64,000 nt of DNA from Eubacterium sp. AF16-48 (GCF_003479405.1 NZ_QUHB01000006.1:1-64000); one strand, 5' to 3'. Positions 20,609 to 29,871 are shown, numbered from the stretch's first letter. Notes: generated from the letters alone by a model not told the origin. Numbers and translations are program-made.

Positions 20609-20637
20609 CTTGCCTTATACAATTATTTCCTATAAAA
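20609..20637 (+). promoter_or_regulatory. Possible putP promoter
   Basis: TTGCCT at 20609-20614, 17 bases, TAAAAT at 20632-20637, about 45 bases upstream of the ATG. Confidence 0.4.
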
Positions 20638-20683
20638 TAGTGCTTAGTTCTATTTTAATAAAATTACAGAGGAGATAAAAATT

Positions 20684-22219
20684 ATGACAACTTCACAAAT
20701 TGGAATTCTGATTTCCATCATTGTATACATGGGAGCAATGCTGGTTATCGGTTTTTATTTTTCTAAAAAGTCAAACACAACCCACGACTTTTATTTAGGT
20801 GGAAGAAAGCTTGGACCTTTTGTTACGGCTATGAGTGCTGAAGCATCAGATATGAGCAGTTACCTTCTTATGGGACTTCCGGGACTTGCATATCTTACCG
20901 GTGTATGTGATACTTTCTGGACTATTGCAGGTCTTGCTCTTGGTACATATGTCAACTGGCTTATTGTTGCAAAAAGACTTAGAAAATACACAGTTATTTG
21001 TAACAACTCAATAACAATCCCTGATTTCTTTGCTAACAGATATCGTGATAAAAAAGTTCTTAAATGTGTTTCAGCAATGATAATCATTATATTCTTTGTT
21101 CCTTATACTGCATCAGGATTTGCAGCCTGTGGAAAATTATTTAATTCATTATTTGGAATTAATTACATGACAGCTATGATTATCAGTGCCATTGTTATTA
21201 TTGCTTACACATCCCTTGGTGGATTCCTTGCAGCAAGTACCACAGACTTTATACAAAGTATTATTATGACTGTTGCTTTGGCAATTGTTGTATTTTACGG
21301 TATTGATTCCGTTGGTGGAATGGATCAGGTTATTGCCAATGCAAAGGATTTACCGGGATATTTCAGCTTTAATTCAAGCTACAACGCAGCTACTAATTCA
21401 GCTAATCAGTATGGTATTATTACTATTATTTCTACATTGGCATGGGGGCTTGGATATTTTGGCATGCCACATATTTTATTAAGATTTATGGCTATTGATG
21501 ATCCTGAAAATGTTAAATTATCAAGACGTATTGCCAGCACATGGGTAGTTATTTCCATGGCTGCTGCTATTTTAATCGGCATTATCGGATTTAGTATGTC
21601 AACTGAAGGAATTTTAGGCGCATATGGTTCATTTGACTCAGAAACAATTATTGTTCAGATTTCAACTGTTATAAGTAAACACGGTTTTATTTTCGCCATT
21701 GTAGCCGGAATTATTCTTGCAGGTATTCTTGCATCAACCATGTCCACATCAGACTCACAGCTTTTAGCTGCTTCATCTAGTGTTACTGAAAATATGTTAG
21801 ACGGGGTATTTGGAATTAAACTTTCTGAAAAGAAAAAAGTAGTTGTAGCCAGAGCAACTGTTATTGTTATTTCAATAATTGCCATATTCCTGGCATCTAA
21901 TCCTAAAAGTAATGTATTCCAGATTGTATCTTTCGCATGGGCAGGATTTGGTGCTACCTTCGGACCTGTAATGCTGTTTGCATTATTCTGGAAACGTTCA
22001 AACAAGTATGGTGCCATTGCCGGTATGCTATCAGGTGGTATTATGATTTTCCTATGGAAATATGTTGTACGTCCTTTAGGTGGAGCTTTAGATATCTACG
22101 AATTATTACCTGCCTTTATAGTAGCATGTATATTCATTGTAGTTGTAAGTCTTCTTACTCCTGCTCCTGAAAAGGAAATTGTAGAAGAGTTTGAATCTGT
22201 AAAAACAGCACAGGTTTAA
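20684..22219 (+). CDS. putP: Sodium/proline symporter
   Basis: 511 residues, about 13 membrane helices, SSS family. The start region 'DFYLGGRKLGPFVTAMSAEASDMSSYLLMGLPG' is distinctive for PutP, and 'FADRYRDK'-like text appears here as FFANRYRDK. It takes up proline with Na+ across the cytoplasmic membrane. The C-terminal tail is acidic. ATG follows GAGGAGAT. It is transcribed alone, divergent from spoVAD, and ends at a hairpin terminator. Confidence 0.93.
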   Translation: MTTSQIGILISIIVYMGAMLVIGFYFSKKSNTTHDFYLGGRKLGPFVTAMSAEASDMSSYLLMGLPGLAYLTGVCDTFWTIAGLALGTYVNWLIVAKRLRKYTVICNNSITIPDFFANRYRDKKVLKCVSAMIIIIFFVPYTASGFAACGKLFNSLFGINYMTAMIISAIVIIAYTSLGGFLAASTTDFIQSIIMTVALAIVVFYGIDSVGGMDQVIANAKDLPGYFSFNSSYNAATNSANQYGIITIISTLAWGLGYFGMPHILLRFMAIDDPENVKLSRRIASTWVVISMAAAILIGIIGFSMSTEGILGAYGSFDSETIIVQISTVISKHGFIFAIVAGIILAGILASTMSTSDSQLLAASSSVTENMLDGVFGIKLSEKKKVVVARATVIVISIIAIFLASNPKSNVFQIVSFAWAGFGATFGPVMLFALFWKRSNKYGAIAGMLSGGIMIFLWKYVVRPLGGALDIYELLPAFIVACIFIVVVSLLTPAPEKEIVEEFESVKTAQV

Positions 22220-22233
22220 TAGCTTATAAACTT

Positions 22234-22273
22234 AAAGCAGTAGTGTTTCAATACCAGCACTACTGCTTTTTTT
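22234..22273 (+). terminator. Terminator of putP
   Basis: AAAGCAGTAGTG, a 12-base loop, CACTACTGCTTT, then a run of T. It also covers the last codons of the convergent minus-strand gene. Confidence 0.85.
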
Positions 22274-22574
22274 GTTCCACGGTAATTATTCCCCAGTAAT
22301 CAGGGACATGCTCCTGTATATGATATGCGTGGCTTGTTCCTACCACCACATAATTATAATCATAAAAGTTGTCATAATCCCTAACCTGACGTTTCAGCCT
22401 TGCGTAAGTATCTGCATCGCTTTTTATTTCTATACCGTAAATTGCCAAAGGGGTAACCATAACAACGTCTGCCCTTGAGCATCCCATTTTCTTTTCTTCA
22501 ATTATTCTGTTTGTTAAATAAATATCATCTAAAAAATCAAAAAGGGGTTCCCTTATATCTTTATCGTACAACAT
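22260..22574 (-). CDS. Small PD-(D/E)XK nuclease-like protein (sce7726-like)
   Basis: 104 residues. 'SRADVVMVTPLAIYGIEIKSDADTY' carries a pattern D-(x)n-E-I-K typical of PD-(D/E)XK folds, and the text that follows (RLKRQVRDYDNFYDYNYVVVG) resembles the sce7726 family as I remember it. Those relatives are often longer, so this may be a minimal core or a C-terminally shortened copy: the stop lies inside the putP terminator hairpin. The ATG follows AAGGAA. Function is unknown; DNA cleavage or repair is only suggested by the fold. Confidence 0.55.
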   Translation of the reverse strand: MLYDKDIREPLFDFLDDIYLTNRIIEEKKMGCSRADVVMVTPLAIYGIEIKSDADTYARLKRQVRDYDNFYDYNYVVVGTSHAYHIQEHVPDYWGIITVEQKKQ

Positions 22575-22607
22575 AGTGTTTCCTTAAAATTTATGACATT
22601 TTATGAT

Positions 22608-23888
22608 TTATCCTCTTGGAATTCCTTCTGCAATTCTGGTTATTCCCACATATATTTGTGAAATTTTATACCATGTGGCAAAATCCGTTATTCCTGTCTG
22701 AGGCAAATCAAATATCTTCTGAAAAGCCCTTACTGATGCCTGAGTATTTTCTCCATACACTCCATCTGCCACTAAACGTGGTATGGCTGTATATACCTGG
22801 GCAATTGTATCTAGCTGTTCCTGAAGCTGTCTTACTTTCTGTCCACTGGCTCCTATAGTTAAATCATATCCCGGCCAGGATGCCGGTATTCCTGATATTT
22901 GTTCAGCAGTATTAATATACATTTCATCTCCGTAGTAATTTCTGATTATTTCCAAGGTGGAATACCCCTGCTCCCCTAAATTACAGGAACCCCACTGACT
23001 TAACCAGTTAGGACATTTTACCCTTTTGCCATCACAGTACTGGGTAAGGATTGGCTGCCTTACATCAGGCAATGATAAATACTGATCAAATATATTATCA
23101 ACTACACGGCTTATGGATTCAAAAATATTTCTTCCGTTAATCCATTTCTGATCATATGCCGTAGAAGATGTAATTGTAAAGTCTTTTCCCTTATTTCTGT
23201 ACCACTCTGTGTATACACGATTTAATGTAAAAGACATAATTGCCAGAATGTTTGCCTCTAAGGTTGCCTCAGGCCATGTGGCATATATTTCAGAGGATGC
23301 CACATTTTTAATGTAATCTTTATATGTTACATAATAATCCTTTGCATTAGAGGATGGCACGCCATCGTGAACCACAACATACTCCGGTATTACCACACGG
23401 CTCAATACGATTTCTCCCGGTTCCCCTACATCCTTTATTTCATCCTCGGGAATCTTTGGAGGATATTCGTAATAAAGGGTATGAGGAGGTATATTAATAT
23501 TTTCTTCCTGAGTTTTCCTTAATTTCACATTTTGAATTGCCAAAGACCTTGGTAGAATTTCCACATTTTCCACATTTTCCACTTCATATCCCGGCGCATC
23601 AATTTCCACATCGTAATTTGCGTAAGGCATTTCCTCGTTATTCTCATTTAGACTGTATTCAAGAGGAGGGGCATCTAAATCCACCACCTGTGTCTGCCCT
23701 GAAATATCCGTATTTAATTCCTCTATCATGTCTCCGGAATTAATTGGCTGCTCCGGCAAAATACGTGGTTTTCTGATAATAACTCTTGCATCCTTTATTG
23801 GAGCATTTTCACTATCTACAATGTTTACCTGTAATTCTCCCTTATCCTGAGTATTAACCTGCATTTTTATCAACATAGACTTAAACAT
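22608..23888 (-). CDS. SleC-like spore cortex-lytic protein (SpoIID-like domain + peptidoglycan-binding domain)
   Basis: 426 residues. An N-terminal beta-sandwich region (about 10-125; 'GELQVNIVDSENAPIKDARV') resembles the pro-region of clostridial SleC. A SpoIID/LytB-like lytic domain follows (about 170-300; 'VVVHDGVPSS', 'YIKNVASSEIYATWPEATL', 'TEWYRNKGKDFTITSSTAYD'). A C-terminal PF01471-type peptidoglycan-binding repeat ends the protein (about 345-415; 'LTIGASGQKVRQLQEQL', 'DGVYGENTQASVRAFQ'). Such proteins degrade cortex during germination, or bind spore peptidoglycan. No signal peptide is visible, which fits forespore products. The start is uncertain: ATGs at 23888, 23876 and 23864 all lack a good ribosome site, and the SleC-like alignment begins at the third. 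Confidence 0.7.
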   Translation of the reverse strand: MFKSMLIKMQVNTQDKGELQVNIVDSENAPIKDARVIIRKPRILPEQPINSGDMIEELNTDISGQTQVVDLDAPPLEYSLNENNEEMPYANYDVEIDAPGYEVENVENVEILPRSLAIQNVKLRKTQEENINIPPHTLYYEYPPKIPEDEIKDVGEPGEIVLSRVVIPEYVVVHDGVPSSNAKDYYVTYKDYIKNVASSEIYATWPEATLEANILAIMSFTLNRVYTEWYRNKGKDFTITSSTAYDQKWINGRNIFESISRVVDNIFDQYLSLPDVRQPILTQYCDGKRVKCPNWLSQWGSCNLGEQGYSTLEIIRNYYGDEMYINTAEQISGIPASWPGYDLTIGASGQKVRQLQEQLDTIAQVYTAIPRLVADGVYGENTQASVRAFQKIFDLPQTGITDFATWYKISQIYVGITRIAEGIPRG

Positions 23889-23936
23889 TCCTATTTAATC
23901 TATACATTATATGTATGCACTGTAAAATAATTCCTT

Positions 23937-24425
23937 TTATTTATTATCTGTGGTTATATCTGCTAATTCAAACTTAATTATTTTTTTTAATTCTTCAATG
24001 GAAGTTTCTACCTGATATCCTATTTTTCCACCACTAAACATTATTGTATCAAAATTCCCTGCTGTTTCATCAATTGTTGTTCTGAAAAACTTTTTCATTC
24101 CAATAGGAGAGCATCCACCATGAATATAACCTGTAAGTCCTAAAAGTTCCTTTGACTTTATCATGTCTATTTTCTTTTCCCCTACACATTTGGCTGCTTT
24201 TTTCAAATCTAATTCTTTTTCCACCGGAACTAAAAAAACATAGTGATTGTTTGTCTTTCCCACGGTAACTAAAGTTTTAAATACCATTTCAGGATTCTGT
24301 CCTAAAGCATTAGCTACCTCTGTTCCGCTAATTGCCTCTGTATCTGCATAATTGTGCATTTTATACTTAATTTTTTTTTGGTCTAATAATCTCATAACAT
24401 TTGTTTTATCTTCATTATGCTTCAT
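23937..24425 (-). CDS. ybaK: Cys-tRNA(Pro) deacylase, YbaK/EbsC family
   Basis: 162 residues of the YbaK domain: 'VFKTLVTVG', then the substrate-pocket lysine region 'ELDLKKAAK' and 'GLTGYIHGGCSPIGMKK' with the family glycine loop. It hydrolyses Cys-tRNA(Pro) mischarged by prolyl-tRNA synthetase. I chose ATG 24425: it is nine bases after GGGAG, while the ATG at 24434 sits inside that ribosome site. It is a single gene between the SleC-like gene and hydF. Confidence 0.93.
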   Translation of the reverse strand: MKHNEDKTNVMRLLDQKKIKYKMHNYADTEAISGTEVANALGQNPEMVFKTLVTVGKTNNHYVFLVPVEKELDLKKAAKCVGEKKIDMIKSKELLGLTGYIHGGCSPIGMKKFFRTTIDETAGNFDTIMFSGGKIGYQVETSIEELKKIIKFELADITTDNK

Positions 24426-24488
24426 TATAATCATCTCCCAATGTTTTTATAAAATTATAACATTTCCCATAAATGTTTCAAGATATAA

Positions 24489-25694
24489 CTAAACTTCTAT
24501 TTTTTCCAGTATTCCTTTTATATAGGCAATGGTTACACCGTAATTTGTCATAGGTACTCCCTGACTTATGGCACTTTCTACTCTTGACATAACATATTTT
24601 CTGTTAAACATACAAGCACCACATTGAATTATCAAATCGTACTCTTTCAAATTTTCAGGGAAATCATTTCCACTTACAATGTCTATAGTAAGATTATCTC
24701 CTATGCGTTTTTTAAGCATTTTAGGTATTTTTTCCCTTCCTATATCTTCTTCTAAAGGTGCATGACTGCAACATTCCGCTATAAGCACCTTGGAATTTTC
24801 AGTCAGCTTGTCTATACACTTTACACTTTCCAAATAGTAATTAATATCTCCCCTAAGGGCTGCAAATAAAACCGAAAATGAAGTAAGAAGACTTTCTTTT
24901 GGCTTATTTTCATACACATAATCAAAAACCTGTGAATCAGTAATTATAAGTTTCGGTGCCTCTTTTAGCATATCAAGTGCTTCCACATATTGGTCTGTAG
25001 TAACACTTAAAGCCTTACATTTTTTGTCTAAAAGTTCCCTTATAGTCTGAACCTGAGGCAAAATAAGTCTTCCTTTAGGCGCCTGAATATCCTGAGGCAT
25101 AACAAGCAAAACCATATCTCCCTTTTTTACCAGATTTCCCGTAATGGTTCTTTCTTCTTCTAAACTAAGACTGAATAAGAATTTTTTAAAATCGCCCATT
25201 CCTTCCTTTGTTTTTGCAGACAGTTCAATAATTAGGCAATCCTTTATTTTATGTGTTATATATTCCTTTAAATTTCCGGTATTTTCATTTAAATCAATTT
25301 TATTTATAACAAATATTACCGGTGTATCTTTTTTTCTAAAATAGTTATACCACTTAAACTCACCATCATTTAAACTGTCAAAATCATTAATTTCCGAAGA
25401 AATAACTATTATGGCAACATCTGACTTTTCAGCTGCTAATTTCGTTTTTTCTATTCTCCTTTTTCCTAATTCACTTTTATCATCAAGACCGGCAGTATCT
25501 ATTATGACACAGGGACCAATGGGATTAATTTCCATTGGTTTGTAAATCGGATCAGTAGTTGTTCCTGCTACATTTGCCGTTATAGATACATTCTGCCCTG
25601 AAAATGCATTAATAAATGATGACTTTCCTGAATTGGTTCGTCCAAAAACTCCTATGTGAATCCTGTTAGCTGACGGTGTACTGTTTAAAGTCAT
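24489..25694 (-). CDS. hydF: [FeFe]-hydrogenase maturation GTPase HydF
   Basis: 401 residues. The GTPase domain has G1 GRTNSGKSS, G3 DTAGLDD and G4 NKID. A dimerisation domain follows, and the C-terminal cluster-binding domain has CSHAP (about 305) and CGAC (about 355). HydF is the scaffold on which the 2Fe subcluster is assembled before transfer to HydA. ATG follows GGAGG, 18 bases after hydG. It is last of the hydE-hydG-hydF operon. Confidence 0.95.
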   Translation of the reverse strand: MTLNSTPSANRIHIGVFGRTNSGKSSFINAFSGQNVSITANVAGTTTDPIYKPMEINPIGPCVIIDTAGLDDKSELGKRRIEKTKLAAEKSDVAIIVISSEINDFDSLNDGEFKWYNYFRKKDTPVIFVINKIDLNENTGNLKEYITHKIKDCLIIELSAKTKEGMGDFKKFLFSLSLEEERTITGNLVKKGDMVLLVMPQDIQAPKGRLILPQVQTIRELLDKKCKALSVTTDQYVEALDMLKEAPKLIITDSQVFDYVYENKPKESLLTSFSVLFAALRGDINYYLESVKCIDKLTENSKVLIAECCSHAPLEEDIGREKIPKMLKKRIGDNLTIDIVSGNDFPENLKEYDLIIQCGACMFNRKYVMSRVESAISQGVPMTNYGVTIAYIKGILEKIEV

Positions 25695-25712
25695 TTTTCC
25701 TCCATTAATTCC

Positions 25713-27134
25713 TTAAAATCTGAAATCTCTTTTGCCATCCTCTATATCGTGAATATGATTATAAGCAATTTGTCTTACCTTTTCGTTAGGAATCTTCTTT
25801 AATTCCTCTTCTATAAGTTTCATTCCCAATTCTCTTGTATCATCTTTAGCGTAATCCTCAAGGTATTCCTTTAAAGTCATAAGGGCATTAGGATGACAAC
25901 AGTTTAGTATCTGCATATTTTTACACAATGCCATAAATCTGTCTCCTGTTCGTCCCTCCCTGTAGCAGGCGGTACAAAAGCTTGGAATATATCCTAACTT
26001 TATAAGCCAGTTTACTACTTCATCAAGACTTCTTGTATCACTTACATCAAACTGTTCTGTGGTGAGCTCCTCTTTAATTTCAGGCTTATCATAGCCCCCT
26101 ACGCTGGTTCTTGAACCTCCGCTGATTTGTGATACTCCAAGAGGCAGTACCATTTCTCTTACCTTCTTACTTTCCCTTGTGGAAATAATCATTCCCGTAT
26201 AAGGAACTGATATTCTTATTAAAGCACATATTTTGGCAAAAATATCATCACTTATTCCATTATCAAATACATCCGGATCAATATCATCAGCTCTTTTTAT
26301 TCTTGGAACGCTAATGGTATGAGGCCCCACACCAAACACTGCCTCTAAGTGTTCTGCATGCATTAGCAGACCTGCAAACTCATAGCGGTACATTTCCAGT
26401 CCAAACAAAACTCCCAGACCCACATCATCAATTCCACCTTCCATTGCCCTGTCCATTGCCTCGGTATGGTAATTATAATTATGCTTTGGACCTGTAGGAT
26501 GCAGCTGTTCATAGCTTTTCTTGTGATAAGTTTCCTGAAACAAAATATATGTTCCGATTTCTGCTTCTTTTAATTTTCTGTAATTTTCTACCGTGGTAGC
26601 TGCAATATTTACATTTACACGACGTATTGCCCCATTTTTATGTTTAATTCCATATATGGTTTTAATACACTCTAATATATATTCAATAGGATTATTAACC
26701 GGGTCTTCTCCTGCCTCAATGGCAAGTCTTTTATGTCCCATATCCTGCAATGCGGTAACTTCCTTGACTATTTCCTCCTGAGTCAGTTTTTTTCTGGCAA
26801 TATGCTTATTTTTCATATGATAGGGGCAGTAAACACACCCGTTTACACAATAATTTGATAAATACAGTGGAGCAAATAAAACTATTCTGTTTCCGTAATA
26901 ATCCTGCTTTATTTCATTTGCCAGCTTATACATTTCCTGTACTTTTTCAGGTATGTCACAGGCTAAAAGAACAGATGCCTCTCTATGATTTAATCCTTTC
27001 TTTTTTGATGCTTTCCCTAAAATTTCATTAATTAATTTAATATTATTTTTATTTTCATCAGCATATTTTAATGTTTCCCTTATTTCTTCATCTGAAATAA
27101 ACTCATCTGCATTTAATGATTTTACGTTATACAT
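25713..27134 (-). CDS. hydG: [FeFe]-hydrogenase maturation radical SAM tyrosine lyase HydG
   Basis: 473 residues. The radical-SAM cluster motif CVNGCVYC (CX3CX2C) is near residue 100. The C-terminal auxiliary cluster motif is CTACYREGRTGDRFMALC, which binds the dangler iron. HydG splits tyrosine to give the CO and CN- ligands of the H-cluster. The ATG begins five bases after hydE, with only a weak AAGAAAG site, so translation may be coupled to hydE. Confidence 0.96.
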   Translation of the reverse strand: MYNVKSLNADEFISDEEIRETLKYADENKNNIKLINEILGKASKKKGLNHREASVLLACDIPEKVQEMYKLANEIKQDYYGNRIVLFAPLYLSNYCVNGCVYCPYHMKNKHIARKKLTQEEIVKEVTALQDMGHKRLAIEAGEDPVNNPIEYILECIKTIYGIKHKNGAIRRVNVNIAATTVENYRKLKEAEIGTYILFQETYHKKSYEQLHPTGPKHNYNYHTEAMDRAMEGGIDDVGLGVLFGLEMYRYEFAGLLMHAEHLEAVFGVGPHTISVPRIKRADDIDPDVFDNGISDDIFAKICALIRISVPYTGMIISTRESKKVREMVLPLGVSQISGGSRTSVGGYDKPEIKEELTTEQFDVSDTRSLDEVVNWLIKLGYIPSFCTACYREGRTGDRFMALCKNMQILNCCHPNALMTLKEYLEDYAKDDTRELGMKLIEEELKKIPNEKVRQIAYNHIHDIEDGKRDFRF

Positions 27135-27139
27135 TTATG

Positions 27140-28162
27140 TCACACTTTCTTATTTTTAATTGGAACATAATCTCCTCTGTCAGTGACTATGTTATATCCT
27201 ATGCTTTTTATTCTTCCATCAAGGCATCCCCGGCACTCTGCCACCTCTTCTCCTGTACAGATTTTGTTATCATATAAAGCATATTTTTTTCTTACATTTA
27301 CAGGAGACAAATTAGGCATTACTACATTAGCTCCTGCTAATATTCCCATTTCCCTACCCATGGGATGAATGGTTCCTAATGCTGTAGTTGCAGGAAGCAG
27401 CACATCTGGCTTCATAATTCTTATAATACTTAAAAGTCTAAGGGTCATTTCAAGAGAACCTGCCCTATAATTTTTAAATTCCGTGTCTTTATGTGGAATA
27501 AAAGGCCCGATTCCCACCATTTCCGGCTGTAAATCCTCAATAAACCGTAAATCCTTATATATGGATTCCATTGTCTGATAAGGCGAACCTACCATAAATC
27601 CACACCCTGTCTGATATCCTATTTCCTTTAAATCATACAAACATCTCTTTCTGTTTTCAAAAGACATATCATCTGGATGCAATCTTTCATAATGCTTTTT
27701 GTCTGCTGTTTCATGTCTTAAAAGATATCTGTCTGCACCGGCATTAAAAAACGCTAAATAACTTGCTTTTTTCTTTTCTCCTATGGACAATGTTACTGCA
27801 CAATCCGGATATTTTTCCTTTATTGAAGACACTATTGCACAAACCTCATCATCAGTATAATAGGCATCCTCTCCTCCCTGTAGCACAAAAGTTCTAAACC
27901 CTAATTGATACCCATTATCACAACAGTTAATTATTTCCTTCCTGTCAAGACGATATCTGATAGCACCTTTATTTTCCCTTCTTATTCCACAATAATAGCA
28001 ATTGTTTTTACAGTAGTTAGTAAATTCAATAAGCCCTCTTGTATATATTTTTTTACCAAATATATCATCTGCTATTCCCCTTGCTTTTTTCTTAAGATTG
28101 TCTGTTACTTCTTCATTTTTAGTTGTAAGGAGATAGTTTAACTCTTCTATTTTTAAATTCAT
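27140..28162 (-). CDS. hydE: [FeFe]-hydrogenase maturation radical SAM enzyme HydE
   Basis: 340 residues with the CX3CX2C motif CKNNCYYC near residue 55 and the BATS domain at the C-terminus. HydE works with HydG and HydF to build the 2Fe subcluster of [FeFe]-hydrogenase. It is first in a three-gene operon expressed from an extended -10 promoter about 55 bases upstream. No hydrogenase structural gene (hydA) is in the window. Confidence 0.94.
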   Translation of the reverse strand: MNLKIEELNYLLTTKNEEVTDNLKKKARGIADDIFGKKIYTRGLIEFTNYCKNNCYYCGIRRENKGAIRYRLDRKEIINCCDNGYQLGFRTFVLQGGEDAYYTDDEVCAIVSSIKEKYPDCAVTLSIGEKKKASYLAFFNAGADRYLLRHETADKKHYERLHPDDMSFENRKRCLYDLKEIGYQTGCGFMVGSPYQTMESIYKDLRFIEDLQPEMVGIGPFIPHKDTEFKNYRAGSLEMTLRLLSIIRIMKPDVLLPATTALGTIHPMGREMGILAGANVVMPNLSPVNVRKKYALYDNKICTGEEVAECRGCLDGRIKSIGYNIVTDRGDYVPIKNKKV

Positions 28163-28215
28163 AATTACATACTTTTCTCATATTATTAATTATGGCAATT
28201 CGTTAGCCATGACTA

Positions 28216-28224
28216 ATTATAGCA
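28216..28224 (-). promoter_or_regulatory. Extended -10 promoter of hydEGF
   Basis: TGCTATAAT on the minus strand (28224-28216), an extended -10 element. The -35 region is poor, as is usual for such promoters. Confidence 0.5.
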
Positions 28225-28264
28225 CAAAATAAAGAATAAAAATATTGCATTGTTAAATTTAGCA

Positions 28265-28293
28265 TTGACTTTTATTTCTTATGGGGATATGAT
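28265..28293 (+). promoter_or_regulatory. Promoter of the T-box/alaT transcript
   Basis: TTGACT at 28265-28270, 17 bases, TATGAT at 28288-28293. Transcription would start near 28300, just before Stem I of the T-box. Confidence 0.7.
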
Positions 28294-28299
28294 TATTTT

Positions 28300-28571
28300 T
28301 GTTAATATTTAAATGCAGTGACGGAAAATAGTAAACTCATTCACGGTTTCAGAGAGAGAATGGCTGGTGAAAATTCTTACACGGTTTGTTTTGAAGCAGT
28401 TCCTAAGCAGCAGTTACGAACAGATTTTATCTTATTAGTTTCTGACGTTTTCCCACGTTACAGGGATTCATCATAATTGTGATGACTGAGTGCAGGTTTA
28501 ATCCTGAATTTAGGTGGTAACACGGATTTGATTATTCGCCCTAAGCGTTTTCGCTTAGGGTATTTTTTTTG
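28300..28571 (+). promoter_or_regulatory. T-box riboswitch, alanine specifier (GCA)
   Basis: Stem I landmarks include AGAGAG at 28351-28356 and the distal loop region that follows. The specifier loop reads GAA-GCA-G, placing GCA (Ala) at 28396-28398. The T-box sequence TTAGGTGGTAACACGG is at 28510-28525; TGGT (28515-28518) would pair with the tRNA end carrying discriminator A, as expected for tRNA-Ala. The terminator hairpin GCCCTAAGCG-TTTT-CGCTTAGGGT (about 28538-28561) is followed by eight T. Uncharged tRNA-Ala would favour the antiterminator and switch on the aminotransferase gene. Confidence 0.92.
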
Positions 28572-28584
28572 AGAGGTGAAGTAA

Positions 28585-29802
28585 ATGAGAACATTTGAAA
28601 AATCAACAAAGCTTGACAATGTATGTTACGATATCAGAGGTCCTGTTATGGACGAGGCTAACAAAATGATTGCCCAGGGTGAAAAAATTATCAAATTAAA
28701 TATTGGCAATCCTGCTCCTTTTGGCTTTGAAGCGCCAGAGGCAATTATAGATAAAATGTCTGAAAACCTTACTCTTACTGAAGGTTATTCAGATTCAAAG
28801 GGGCTTTTTTCAGCCAGAGAGGCAATTCTTTCATATTGCCAAAAGAAAAACATGCCTAATGTTACTATAAATGATATTTATACAGGTAACGGTGTAAGTG
28901 AACTTATAACCTTGTCTATGCAGGGACTTTTAAATAATGGTGATGAAGTTTTAGTTCCTTCTCCTGATTATCCTTTATGGACAGCTTCAGTTACTTTAGC
29001 AGGGGGAACTGCAGTTCACTATATTTGCGATGAGCAGTCTGAATGGTTTCCTGATATTGAGGATATGAAGAGAAAAATCACAGACAAAACCAAGGCAATT
29101 GTTGTTATTAACCCTAACAACCCTACTGGTGCCCTTTATTCTAAGGAAGTTTTACAACAGATTGTTGAACTTGCAAGAGAGCATGAATTAATTTTGTTTG
29201 CTGATGAAATATATGACCGTCTGGTAATGGATGGGGAAGAGCATGTTGCCCTTTCTTCGCTGGCACCTGATTTACTTACTGTTTCATTTAACGGTTTATC
29301 AAAATCCCATCTTATTGCAGGATACAGATGTGGATGGATGTGCCTTTGCGGTGACAAGTCTAAGGCTAAGGGTTATATAGAAGGAATTAATCTTTTGTCT
29401 TCTATGCGTTTATGTTCTAACGTACCTGCCCAGTCCCTTATTCCTACTGCTTTGGCTAATCTTGAAGATGCCAGGGAAATGGTAGCACCAGGTGGTAGAA
29501 TTTATGAACAAAGAGAATACATATATAATGCGATACAGGATATTCCGGGGCTTTCAGCCTACAAACCTAAGGCTGCATTTTATATTTTCCCTAAACTAGA
29601 CATTAAGAAGTTTAACATCACAAATGATGAGCAATTCTCTCTTGATTTGCTTAAGGAAAAGAAAATTCTTATTACCCATGGGGGTGGTTTCCACTGGGAA
29701 ACACCTGACCACTTTAGAATTGTTTACCTTCCATGCATTGATGATTTAAAAAATTCCATGGATGCCATGAAGGACTTCTTAGCAACTTATAAGCAAAAGT
29801 AA
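28585..29802 (+). CDS. alaT: Alanine-type PLP aminotransferase
   Basis: 405 residues, fold-type I class I/II aminotransferase. The PLP lysine is K240 in SKSHLIAGYR; 'NPNNPTGALY' and the final 'FRIVYLPCIDDL' are standard for the AlaT/AspC group. The sequence resembles AlaT (glutamate-pyruvate transaminase): N-terminal 'DIRGPVMDEANKM' is characteristic. The upstream alanine T-box supports a role in alanine synthesis from pyruvate and glutamate. ATG follows GAGAGGTGA. Confidence 0.9.
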   Translation: MRTFEKSTKLDNVCYDIRGPVMDEANKMIAQGEKIIKLNIGNPAPFGFEAPEAIIDKMSENLTLTEGYSDSKGLFSAREAILSYCQKKNMPNVTINDIYTGNGVSELITLSMQGLLNNGDEVLVPSPDYPLWTASVTLAGGTAVHYICDEQSEWFPDIEDMKRKITDKTKAIVVINPNNPTGALYSKEVLQQIVELAREHELILFADEIYDRLVMDGEEHVALSSLAPDLLTVSFNGLSKSHLIAGYRCGWMCLCGDKSKAKGYIEGINLLSSMRLCSNVPAQSLIPTALANLEDAREMVAPGGRIYEQREYIYNAIQDIPGLSAYKPKAAFYIFPKLDIKKFNITNDEQFSLDLLKEKKILITHGGGFHWETPDHFRIVYLPCIDDLKNSMDAMKDFLATYKQK

Positions 29803-29829
29803 TTTACTGCTTTACCATTAATAATATTT

Positions 29830-29868
29830 AAAAGGGGATGTTCACTTTTTATGACATCCCCTCTTTTA
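29830..29868. terminator. Bidirectional terminator between alaT and the sulfotransferase gene
   Basis: AAAGGGGATGT, a 12-base loop, ACATCCCCTCTTT (one bulged C), with A/T runs on both sides. It would end both convergent transcripts. Confidence 0.75.
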
Positions 29869-29871
29869 ATG

